Source: Chitinophaga polysaccharea
GTDB lineage: Bacteria > Bacteroidota > Bacteroidia > Chitinophagales > Chitinophagaceae
Direction: 5' to 3'
Length of the DNA stretch: 64,000 nt
Assembly (NCBI RefSeq): GCF_007829335.1
Contig: NZ_VIWO01000005.1
Span: 310,001-374,000 of the forward strand
Shown here: piece after piece, positions 53,439 through 62,500 of the stretch
How positions within the stretch are numbered: the first letter of the stretch is position 1
Layout: the number at the start of each line of letters is the position of its first letter
Notes under the pieces: generated by a model
Databases searched by the model: none
What the model was told of the DNA's origin: nothing
The model's input: only the letters and a program-made list of their open reading frames with translations
Program-made: the position numbers and the translations under genes

Positions 53439-55286
53439 TTAGAACAATTTGGATTTTTCTGCACTCTTGATGGCCACTGACTTACCGGAGTTGATGGTCA
53501 TCTCCTCTTTGGAGCTGTCGACTTTCATTTCTTCTGCTGTTTTTTCAATTTTCCGGGCCTGTACGTCCATATTTTCTGTTGCTATTTTAGTGATATTGGT
53601 AGCAGTGAGGCGGTAATCATTCACAGAAAAGTGGCTGATGGAATCGCCTGCATTGTGCAATATATTTACGCCGGCGGAGTGGCTCATGTTCATCCCGGCG
53701 GCTTGTGTCATATTAAAGCCGGCATTGACATCAATATTTTCATTGGCTTGTATGCTGATGTTGGTGGCTTTGATACTGATATTTTCCGGCGCGGTGATAG
53801 AAATGCTGCTGGTGCTGGTATCCATGACGATCACATTTCCTGATTTATCGGAGATGGTGATGGACTCTTGTCCGCTGCTGTCGTCGAGGCGGAAGGTGTG
53901 GCCGCTGCGGGTTTTGATCACCTTCACGTTATTCTGTGCATCGCCGAAACCGGCTTTCGCGCCGCCGTTGTAAGCAGCGCCGGTAGCGTAAGGTGCTTCT
54001 GCATTGCCACCTTCAAAATCTACCCATACTTCCTCTCCTACTTCGGGTACAAAATAAAATCCTTTATCGCCGCCGCCATGGGGCTGGAGCAGGCGTATCC
54101 AGGGCGTGGAACCGGTTTGCCAGTTAAACCGAACGCGTATACGTCCCAATCCTTTGGGGTCGTAGTTATCGGTAACTACGGCGCTTTGTGCTTCGCAGCG
54201 GGGGATATTTTCCAGGTTTACCGGGGGAGCAGCGGCTTCCGCGGGCATGGCTTCGAAAGTATTGCTGTATTCACCGTTGCCATTACAATGATGTTCGAGG
54301 GCGGTGATAACAAATTCGCCATGATCTTCTCTCGAAAAAACATTTTCCTGGATACTGACGATATCTCCGATACGCAGACCGGTGTTTTTGCTATGTCCTT
54401 TCAGTTGTACCATCTGGGCCATCTGGCCCTGTTGCTGGCGTTTGGTAAGCAATTGTAATTCTTCGGCGGCATTACCACTGAAGGCGAAAGGCACTTTATA
54501 CAGTGCCGGTTTCTGGTACAGCTTTTCGCTCATGGCCTGCGCATGTTGCGTATAAGAACCGGTATTACCGGCGGACTTGGCGTTGGTGCTGTCTTCCACG
54601 GTTTTATTCTGCCGGTATTCCCATCCGTTCATCGACTGGTTATTCGGCAATACCCGCAGTTCCAGGTCGAAATTGATCAGGTCTACCTGGTGTACCAGGT
54701 TTATTTTGCGGGGGGTATACTGGCCGAAGATGATTTGTTGGCCGTTATAGAAAAACCATTCCCCGTAGCGTTCCGATAAACGGCGCAGGAACTGGTAGCC
54801 TGTTTCCTTATATTGTACAATGTATTTAAGTGGTTTGCTGGTAGCGGGATTTACTTCTGGCCGGGAGCCGGAAGCGCTGCCAGTTTTGAGCACGGTGTTA
54901 ACAATGCTTCCCAGTTCCTGCCGTTCGTACGACTGGATATGGGGGTTGCCGTCGAGCAATACGGTAGGACCGGTGGCCCGTATGACGCAGCTGCCGTTGA
55001 TACCATCACTTTCTTTACCGGAGCTGACGGCGGTAACGATGCCATTAAAGAGGAGCGGTTTAAAATCGCCGCTTTTGTCGATCGCTTGTACAGATACCGT
55101 GATATCTTTTCCCAGGAAAGATTTGCCGGCGGCGATAGGATTCCTGCCTAAACGGGATAACCAGTCGTAACCGATTTTCAGCTCCAGGGAATGATGACCG
55201 TCCATCGTTTGCTGCAGCGACAGGGCATGAAATTGCTTGAATTGTTCTTCTCCGATAGATACGTTAGTTAGCGTGTATAAGGCCAT
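53439..55286 (-). CDS. vgrG: Type VI secretion spike protein VgrG
   Basis: The product of 615 residues has the phage-spike layout. An N-terminal gp27-like region (ALYTLTNVSIGEEQF, YKETGYQFLRRLSERYGEWF) is followed by the OB-fold gp5-like region with LGRIRVRFNWQTGSTPWIRL and the VgrG signature FVPEVGEEVWVDFEGG plus APYATGAAYNGG. The C-terminal needle is a beta-helix of short repeats (SISITAPENISIKATNISIQ). No extra effector domain is fused at the end. It is the first gene of a six-gene island. Other T6SS structural genes are not in the window, so it is an orphan spike locus here. Confidence 0.93.
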   Translation of the reverse strand: MALYTLTNVSIGEEQFKQFHALSLQQTMDGHHSLELKIGYDWLSRLGRNPIAAGKSFLGKDITVSVQAIDKSGDFKPLLFNGIVTAVSSGKESDGINGSCVIRATGPTVLLDGNPHIQSYERQELGSIVNTVLKTGSASGSRPEVNPATSKPLKYIVQYKETGYQFLRRLSERYGEWFFYNGQQIIFGQYTPRKINLVHQVDLINFDLELRVLPNNQSMNGWEYRQNKTVEDSTNAKSAGNTGSYTQHAQAMSEKLYQKPALYKVPFAFSGNAAEELQLLTKRQQQGQMAQMVQLKGHSKNTGLRIGDIVSIQENVFSREDHGEFVITALEHHCNGNGEYSNTFEAMPAEAAAPPVNLENIPRCEAQSAVVTDNYDPKGLGRIRVRFNWQTGSTPWIRLLQPHGGGDKGFYFVPEVGEEVWVDFEGGNAEAPYATGAAYNGGAKAGFGDAQNNVKVIKTRSGHTFRLDDSSGQESITISDKSGNVIVMDTSTSSISITAPENISIKATNISIQANENIDVNAGFNMTQAAGMNMSHSAGVNILHNAGDSISHFSVNDYRLTATNITKIATENMDVQARKIEKTAEEMKVDSSKEEMTINSGKSVAIKSAEKSKLF

Positions 55287-55447
55287 TAGTTTAAAATTGA
55301 TATGGTGAGGCGGTTAACATTGCCTGTTTATGGTTACAAACTAAAGCGGGAAGTTATACAAAAATTTTGAAATTGTGTGGAAACCTAATATGAATTCTTC
55401 GTGAGAGGGAGCAAACGCATTAATTTAAACAACAATATAAACGATAA

Positions 55448-55478
55448 AGCCGGGCTTTCTTGTAAAGAAGGCCCGGCT
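55448..55478 (-). terminator. Hairpin terminator after the metallophosphoesterase gene
   Basis: The 14-base arms 55448-55461 and 55465-55478 pair with one mismatch. The hairpin lies between the stop of the minus-strand phosphoesterase gene and the VgrG promoter region. Confidence 0.72.
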
Positions 55479-55500
55479 CTTATTAACGGATACGTATATC

Positions 55501-56349
55501 TTAAGCCATGATGCTACCGGGTTGGATACCGCAGCCCTGGCGTTCTTCATTGAACATCATTTTCATTTTTCCTACCATATTGCCATTCCATCCGGCCTGG
55601 CTGAGATATACTTCCCGGTCCTGGAGATTGCGGCATACCATGGTAGATGCCAGTATTTTTTTCTGATGGCCGCCGATTACGAAATCGATATGCCTGGTAT
55701 CGGTGGCCATGTTATGGTTATCGGTGATGGTGTCGGGTTGCTTGTATCCCAGGTGAGAGAGGCAGATGACTACCTGGCAACCGTAGTCTTTCTTGAGCAT
55801 GGCGGCAACGGCATCGGCGGCGGGTACCGGTGGCAAACAGGTAACCCCGTTGCCTGCAGGCAGTTGAGGACCTACTCCGGTGATACCGACTTTTAACGCG
55901 CCCACATAAACGATTTTATGTGGCTGCACTTTTTGCGCGAGTGCTTTGTCCGCAAAACGGTAATTGCAGTTGACCAATGCAAATTGCATATGCGGAATGA
56001 GTGCTGCCAGGGCAGCGGCGCCCCCGGCCAGTTCCCGGTTGCCGATAGTTGCCGCCTGGTAACCGGCATTATTCATGGCCTGGATCATCTTCATATGTGC
56101 CTGTGCGTTAGCCGTATCATCTAAGAAATCTCCTGCATCCAGTAACAGCCCTTGTCTGCTTTCCGGCAGTAAGGCAGTTAATTGCCCGTGTTGATCATTG
56201 GTATGCCAGACCAGGAGCTCCCGGTTATCACCAGGCAGGTAAGCAGCATTTTCAGTAACAGCAGCCAGTGATCTGAATGGCTTTTGTAGTAACAGTACAC
56301 CTGTTGCCAGTGACGCGTTGCGTAAAAAGGACCGACGATGTTGATTCAT
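55501..56349 (-). CDS. 5'-nucleotidase-like metallophosphoesterase with altered metal site, Tat-exported
   Basis: The ATG at 56349 (MNQHRRSFLRNASLATG) gives 282 residues with a twin-arginine signal. The calcineurin-like motifs are present in order: HTNDQHG, DAGDFLDD, CLSHLGYK, GGHQKK. However the usual GNHE is IGNRELAGG, with Arg in place of the metal/acid His, and the last motif GGHxH is GGHQK. The C-terminal nucleotide-binding domain of full 5'-nucleotidases is absent. The active site may therefore be impaired or use a different chemistry. It stands alone between the VgrG island and the tail-collar cluster. Confidence 0.82.
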   Translation of the reverse strand: MNQHRRSFLRNASLATGVLLLQKPFRSLAAVTENAAYLPGDNRELLVWHTNDQHGQLTALLPESRQGLLLDAGDFLDDTANAQAHMKMIQAMNNAGYQAATIGNRELAGGAAALAALIPHMQFALVNCNYRFADKALAQKVQPHKIVYVGALKVGITGVGPQLPAGNGVTCLPPVPAADAVAAMLKKDYGCQVVICLSHLGYKQPDTITDNHNMATDTRHIDFVIGGHQKKILASTMVCRNLQDREVYLSQAGWNGNMVGKMKMMFNEERQGCGIQPGSIMA

Positions 56350-56441
56350 ATGGTAAAGGGGGTTCAATAAAAGTGGAACGAAGATAGGTAGTTATACGGG
56401 AAATTGAAAAATTCAAAAATAATTTATGCAGGAAAAGAATT

Positions 56442-56476
56442 TTAGCTATACTTTTACGGAAATATCTTAGCTATAC
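56442..56476 (+). promoter_or_regulatory. Tandem direct repeat upstream of the tail-collar cluster
   Basis: The 10-base sequence TTAGCTATAC occurs at 56442-56451 and 56467-56476, exactly 25 bases apart, and a related CACTATACTT follows near 56505. They lie 60-90 bases before the first tail-collar ATG. The spacing of about 2.4 helical turns suggests a regulator-binding site; I know no regulator with this site. Confidence 0.5.
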
Positions 56477-56533
56477 ACTTATTGAAAGCCCTCAAAACAG
56501 CACTATACTTAATATATATTTTATCCCTGAAAT

Positions 56534-57121
56534 ATGCTATCGATCTTAGGCGATGATATCACACCATACCTGTCAGAAATCAGGATGATGTCCTTTAATT
56601 TTGCACCAAAGGGGCATGCATTGTGCAATGGGCAGTTGCTGCCGATCAATCAAAACCAGGCTTTATTTTCTCTCCTCGGTACTACCTATGGCGGAGACGG
56701 CCGTGTTAATTTTGGCTTACCTAACCTACAGGAAAGAGTTCCCATGAGTTGGGGAGGCAGCCATGTGCTGGGAGAAATCGGAGGAACAGCTGCTCAATCG
56801 ATCGCGGTATCAAATTTACCGGATCATGGTCACAGCGTGAAAGCGACCTTAACACAGACAATCAGTTCGAATGCCAATGTCGTTTCCCCCTCAGGTGCTT
56901 TTCCGGCACCGGCGCCAGTGGGTAGCCCCAGATACAGTACATCGGCAGATGACCGGATGGCCATTATAAACGAAGGCGTTTTAGCTAAAGACCTGGCTAG
57001 TAACCAACCGTTGGCCACTAACAACAACAGGACGACATTCATACCTTTTGACAACCAGATGCCTTATCTCACCATCAATTTCATCATCGCCCTGCAAGGG
57101 ATATTTCCAAGTCAGACTTAA
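56534..57121 (+). CDS. Phage Tail Collar domain protein (1 of 3)
   Basis: The 195-residue product carries the Tail Collar pattern FAPKGHALCNGQLLPINQNQ, then LFSLLGTTYGGDGRVNFGLP and NLQERVPMSWGGSH, and ends with YLTINFIIALQGIFPSQT. There is no signal peptide. Such microcystin-dependent-type proteins are found in many bacteria outside phage. It is the first gene of a cluster of five on one strand, and the upstream region has direct repeats. The role is unknown; the fold forms trimeric fibres in phages. Confidence 0.88.
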   Translation: MLSILGDDITPYLSEIRMMSFNFAPKGHALCNGQLLPINQNQALFSLLGTTYGGDGRVNFGLPNLQERVPMSWGGSHVLGEIGGTAAQSIAVSNLPDHGHSVKATLTQTISSNANVVSPSGAFPAPAPVGSPRYSTSADDRMAIINEGVLAKDLASNQPLATNNNRTTFIPFDNQMPYLTINFIIALQGIFPSQT

Positions 57122-57132
57122 ATTTTCTTTAT

Positions 57133-57684
57133 ATGCCCAGTGCACCTTTTGTAGCGGAAATTATGATTTTCGGTTGCAATTTCGCCCCACAAGGCTTTGC
57201 TTTTTGTGAGGGCCAGCTCATGCCAATTTCACAAAATACAGCACTTTTTTCCCTATTGGGTACTTACTATGGAGGAGATGGCAAAAGCAATTTCGGGCTC
57301 CCCAATCTGCAAGGGCGCGTACCTATTGGCGTGGGGCAGGGACAGGGATTGACCCAGCGTGATTTAGGTGAGCAAGGAGGCGTTGAAACAGTGACCCTCA
57401 CACTTGCTGAACTTCCCTCCCATACGCACCTTGTTACGCAAACACCATTGGCAATACCGGTGGGGGATGTCAATAATACCTATAACCCCGTTGGTAACTA
57501 CCTAGGCACAACAGCAGGTACACAGCTATATGGAAGTATCCCCGACACAGGTAATATTCCTTTAAAATCAACGATACAAGCAGCAAACGGAGGATATCCC
57601 AATTTGCCGCTCAATAATATGCAGCCTTACCTGGCACTTAATTTCGTGATTGCGCTGCAAGGAGTTTTTCCACCACGTACCTGA
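57133..57684 (+). CDS. Phage Tail Collar domain protein (2 of 3)
   Basis: The 183-residue product begins 11 bases after the previous gene. It shows FGCNFAPQGFAFCEGQLMPI, then LFSLLGTYYGGDGKSNFGLP and LNNMQPYLALNFVIALQGVF. The region after the collar (QTPLAIPVGDVNNTYNPVGN) differs from the first copy, so the copies have diverged in the part that would be displayed. It has no signal peptide. Function unknown. Confidence 0.88.
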   Translation: MPSAPFVAEIMIFGCNFAPQGFAFCEGQLMPISQNTALFSLLGTYYGGDGKSNFGLPNLQGRVPIGVGQGQGLTQRDLGEQGGVETVTLTLAELPSHTHLVTQTPLAIPVGDVNNTYNPVGNYLGTTAGTQLYGSIPDTGNIPLKSTIQAANGGYPNLPLNNMQPYLALNFVIALQGVFPPRT

Positions 57685-57709
57685 TTTCTGATCGTATAAA
57701 TTATAACCA

Positions 57710-58279
57710 ATGGCTTTTGTAGGAGAAATAAGAATGTTTGCCGGCACCTTTGCCCCTGCAGGTTGGGCGATTTGTGATGGTAGCCTGATACCGATATCCG
57801 AAAATGATACATTATTCAACCTGATTGGCACTACTTATGGGGGTGATGGACAGGAGACATTTGCCCTGCCTAACCTGCAGGGAAGGGTGCCTATGCACAT
57901 GGGCGGTAGCCATGTAATTGGCCAGGCAAGCGGTAGTGAGGAAGTTACTTTAATTGCAGACAATCTACCTCCACATGCTCATCTGTTAAAGGCATCTGTA
58001 GCAATTCCGGCGTACGGTGAAAATCCAGGTACGGCACTTTCACCCGCTTACCCAGCCATTACCGCAGGCAACATGGTGTATAGCACAGTACAAGGTACAG
58101 GTCCAAATGCGGGTTACCTCAATCCGATTAACGTGGCGGAAAACTCTGCAGACAGCAACGGCAATTATATGATGCAGGTGCAACCCACCGGCGGTAACCA
58201 ACCAAAATACAATATGCAGCCTTACCTGGCTGTCAATTTTATTATTTCCCTGTATGGCATTTATCCATCCCAAACGTGA
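57710..58279 (+). CDS. Phage Tail Collar domain protein (3 of 3)
   Basis: The 189-residue product begins 25 bases after the previous gene. It shows FAGTFAPAGWAICDGSLIPI, then LFNLIGTTYGGDGQETFALP and MQPYLAVNFIISLYGIYPSQ. The middle (ALSPAYPAITAGNMVYSTVQ) is unique to this copy. No signal peptide. The three related genes in a row suggest that a hetero-oligomer is built from three different chains, but that is an inference. Confidence 0.88.
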   Translation: MAFVGEIRMFAGTFAPAGWAICDGSLIPISENDTLFNLIGTTYGGDGQETFALPNLQGRVPMHMGGSHVIGQASGSEEVTLIADNLPPHAHLLKASVAIPAYGENPGTALSPAYPAITAGNMVYSTVQGTGPNAGYLNPINVAENSADSNGNYMMQVQPTGGNQPKYNMQPYLAVNFIISLYGIYPSQT

Positions 58280-58292
58280 TTGTAAATCGTAT

Positions 58293-59432
58293 ATGAAACT
58301 AGGCATACTTTTACCAAAATCTACTTTCCATCCGTTAATGCACCACCACCTGCTGAAAGCCATGCAGGCATACCTGCAATACCGGGAGGTAAACGTGGAA
58401 ATATTTTCTGCCAATATTGGTTATGGGGTAGATGCCAATCTTGTATTGCAGGAAGCAGAAACCATGCTGCTGGAAAACGAGGTAGATGTATTGGTACTGT
58501 ATGCAGACCAGGCTGCCGTAGAAAAAGTGGCCCAGCTGGCCAAATCGTTGAACCGGCTGGTAATACTGATGCACGGAGGCGCTAAATATTTAAACACCTG
58601 GGAACCTCATCCCATGGTATTATCCCATACACTGAATCATACCATTCATTGCCGGCTCACCGGCATATACGCAGCCGGCAAAGCCAATGATGCTGCGATG
58701 TGTACCTCGTTTTATGATGCCGGGTACTCACATACGCATGCCATTGTGCAGCCATACGCAGACAACGGAGGCAATATACAGTACAACTATGTGAGCCAAT
58801 ATACCGTAAAGGATTTCAATATTGCTCCCCTCGCCGATTTTCTTCAGGCTAACGGAAACGTACGTACGTTATTGTCGCTCTTCAATGGCGACCTGGCGTA
58901 TTGCTTTCTCCAACAATTACAGCAAACAGCGATGGCGCCCGAATTACAGGTATTTGCCAGTCCCATGTTGCTGGATGAAAGGTTACCTGCTGTACATGGT
59001 GAACTAAACCTACCCTTTTCTATCAGCGGGTATGTACCCTGGGTATCTGTGCTGCCCAATACAGCCAATCAACTGATGAAAACACAACTTGAACAAAGCG
59101 GCAAAGCCATTAACATAGACAGCATGCACGGATGGGAAACCGGTATCCTGCTGGAGCACATTTTCAAGACAGCAGACCTGCATCAATTTCAGGCTAAAAA
59201 AATACTGGCATCCTTAGCGGATGTTACAATCGATAGTCCACGCGGGCCCCTACGCATGGATACCGCCACTCATCATATGATTGCCCCTTCCTGGCTGGTG
59301 AAGACAAGTGAAAACCTGGAGCCGGTTATCATTGGTGAAAACGTGGACACATTACAGGTGTGGCAGGATGTAGTGAGAGAGCAGCCCACCGGGATAGCCT
59401 CCGGCTGGATTAATACATATCTTTGCGCGTAA
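58293..59432 (+). CDS. Type-1 periplasmic-binding-fold protein without signal peptide
   Basis: The ATG at 58293 (MKLGILLPKSTFHPLM) is chosen 13 bases after the third collar gene; an earlier start would overlap that gene. The 379-residue product has the two-lobed pattern of a type-1 (Leu/Ile/Val-type) binding protein: VDVLVLYADQAAVEKVAQLA, GVPWVSVLP-like strands, and VRTLLSLFNGDLAYCFLQQL. No signal peptide or lipobox is visible, so it is predicted to be cytoplasmic. That is unusual for this fold unless it is a regulator or sensor, yet no DNA-binding domain is present. Its ligand is unknown. Confidence 0.72.
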   Translation: MKLGILLPKSTFHPLMHHHLLKAMQAYLQYREVNVEIFSANIGYGVDANLVLQEAETMLLENEVDVLVLYADQAAVEKVAQLAKSLNRLVILMHGGAKYLNTWEPHPMVLSHTLNHTIHCRLTGIYAAGKANDAAMCTSFYDAGYSHTHAIVQPYADNGGNIQYNYVSQYTVKDFNIAPLADFLQANGNVRTLLSLFNGDLAYCFLQQLQQTAMAPELQVFASPMLLDERLPAVHGELNLPFSISGYVPWVSVLPNTANQLMKTQLEQSGKAINIDSMHGWETGILLEHIFKTADLHQFQAKKILASLADVTIDSPRGPLRMDTATHHMIAPSWLVKTSENLEPVIIGENVDTLQVWQDVVREQPTGIASGWINTYLCA

Positions 59433-59514
59433 TATAAACAGCGCCTTGTAGAATCATTTTTCATCCTGGAATACAGGATGTAACAGACATATTTCTTATA
59501 CCTAACGCCCCTAT

Positions 59515-62500
59515 ATGAAGGCAATGTTACGCAAGGCTTTAGCAGGCCTATTATTACTGATTGGTATTACTACCTCCTTACACGCGCAAACAATTGGCGC
59601 CGGTGACCTGGTGTTTACCGGGATCAATAGCTTTGACGATAATAACACCGGTAGCACACAAAATGACATGTTTTCATTTGTGTTACTCCGCGACTGCCCG
59701 GCCAACACCATCATTTACTTTACCGACCTGGGCTGGACCGGCACCGGATTTCAGTCAACCTCCTGCTCCGCCGGCAATGGTTCACAAACAGATGGCGTCA
59801 TCCAATGGAACTCTGGTGGTACTATTATCCGTGCAGGACAACAAATTATTGTCTCCTGTAAATATGCCCCGTTACAGGCTACTATCGGAGGTGTAGTCAC
59901 TGGTACTGTAACTGCTGTCACCTCCACCCTGGCATCTGCCAGCAAGTACGTAAGTCTTGGCTTGGCGGGCGACCAGCTTTTCGCCTTTACCGGTTCGGTT
60001 AACAACCCAACGCTCATTGGTGGTATTAACATTAACCGGAAAGTATGGGACAACACGCTGGGCTCCTGCGACTTCACCTCTTCTCAGTCGTTACAACCTA
60101 CTACCACGGCCGTACTTACTTTCCCAAGTATGAACGCAGTCAATGGCCGTTATAATTGTGGCTTCCTCGTAGGTACTACTAAAACGCTTCGCACACGCGT
60201 ACAGGATACTACCCGTTGGGTACTGGATCGTACCTTAGCCGCACCGGTGCCTGATTCGGCCAACCTGAAGAAGATGCCTCCCTGCAACCTGACCGTCGTG
60301 AATCCCGATGCGAACGGTATTATATATGTCAATAACAATACGGGTATTCCCCATGGAGATGGAAGCAGCTGGAGCGTTCCTGTAGCAGAACTACGCGACG
60401 CGCTTGCCGTGGCCGCCGATCCTACCGCCGGCGTTACCCAGATATGGGTAGCCAAAGGTACGTATAAACCAACGGTGAGCACAGACAATAGCATATCCTT
60501 TGTGCTCCCCGCTGGATTGAAATTGTATGGCGGATTTGCCGGCTCAGAAACAACCATTAACTCCCGAAATTTCAAGACTAACCCTACTATCCTCAGTGGC
60601 GACCTGGGTAATGATGATGCTCAAACCAACGGAATTACGCTCAATGCCAGCAATATCAGGGGGACCAACAGCCGACACGTAATCGTTGCGAGCGACAATA
60701 TCACTGAAACATTAATAGACGGTTTTATTGTTACCGCGGGGGATGCCAGCGATTACGGCGGCGGTATTTACAGCAATAATGCGATATTGAACATACAGCA
60801 TACTGCTTTTTATGGCAACCGTTGTACAACACGCGGCGGCGCCATTTATGTACCTAATATCGCCAAAATAAGCAATAGCATTTTCTTTGGCAACTACAGT
60901 AGTTTCGAGGGTAGCGCTATTGGCGGATTTGGAGCTTCGCAACTCACCAATGTCACTATCAGCGGGAATACCGCCAGTAGTAACTATGCCATCAGCTACA
61001 CCGGTAGTTTGACCGCTTACAATACTATTATTTCCGGTAATACACCAGGCACACAAATACCATCGATCCCATTCTCATTCAATTACAATATTCTTGGAAA
61101 TAGCTTTTATACCAACTACAATACTTCCCAAACAATCAATCCGGTAACATTCGTGAACGCCAGCCAGGGCGACCTGCATCTTACCAGCGCGAATTTTGCC
61201 ATCAACAGCGGTGACCCGCAAACGAACCAAACCTCCTACCCGGTACAGGCAGGCACACAGGACTTAGACGGCGCCACCCGTATCATTAACCCCATCATTG
61301 ACCTTGGGGCGTATGAATACGTGGCTGCAGCACAAAACATTAGTTTCCCGTTAATAGCGCCCGTTACCTACGGTGACCCGGATATTGCGCCCGGTGCTAC
61401 TACCAATGGCGACACCACCATCATTTATTCCTCTGGGAATACCGCTGTAGCCGATACCGTAAACGGAAAGATCCGAATCAAAGGAGCAGGTACCGCGCAG
61501 ATCACCGCCAACGCCCCCTATACACGGGCCTACCTGGCAGCTGCGCCCCAAACCCGCACCCTGACAGTTAATAAAAAAGCACTAACCGTAAACGTACAGG
61601 ATATCAGCCGCCCTTATGGCGTAGCCAATCCGGTGCCGGTTTTCCTTTATAATAGTTTTGCTAATAACGACGACAGCACTGCCGCCATCAAAGGCATTAT
61701 CACCGCCACCTATGGCGCAGACATTAACAGTGGTGTTGGCACCTATGCCATCACCCCCGATATAAGTGCTGCAACAGCCGCCAACTATACACTATCCGCA
61801 GGAACGGGGACGTTAACCATTACACCCGCGCCGCAAACTATTACCTTCGGCGCCTTGTCCAACAAAACATACGGTGATCCTGCGTTTGCCCTGACCGCCA
61901 GCGTTAACAGCAGCTTATCGGTCGTATATACGGTTACTTCAGGTCCGGCTACGCTCAACGGCAATATGCTCACCATCACCGGCGCAGGCGATGTAACCAT
62001 TACCGCCAGTCAACCGGGAGATGCCAACCACCTCGCTGCCACGCCAGTGTCGCAAACATTTACCGTGGCCAAGGCTACCCTGACGGTTACAGCGAACGAC
62101 AAAACCAGGTTTTATAACCAGGCCAATCCAACCCTGGATTACTTCGTAACCGGGTTCGTAAACAGCGACGATAGCAGCAGTGTACTCAGTGGCACTGCTA
62201 CGCTCTCCGTGAACGCGGATAACAGCAGCGCACCTGGTGGCTATCCTATTGTTGTGGCTCAAAACACGCTGAGTACTGCCAATTACAGCTTCAATCTCAC
62301 TAATGGAACACTGACCATTAACAAGGCGGCTCAAACCATTACCTTCTCTCCTATTGCCGATAAAGTATACGGGGCGGCACCTTTCGCGCCCGGTGCTACC
62401 TGCGATGGAGAAACAGATATTACCTATACCGTTACTGGTCCTGCTGCTATGAACAATGGCCTGCTGACTATTACCGGTGTTGGCACCGTGACGGTTACCG

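Noticed and set aside
56534..58279. Prophage remnant suggested by three tail-collar genes
   Set aside because: No capsid, portal, terminase, integrase or lysis genes are near and the neighbours are chromosomal-type genes; tail-collar proteins are common outside phages in this phylum.
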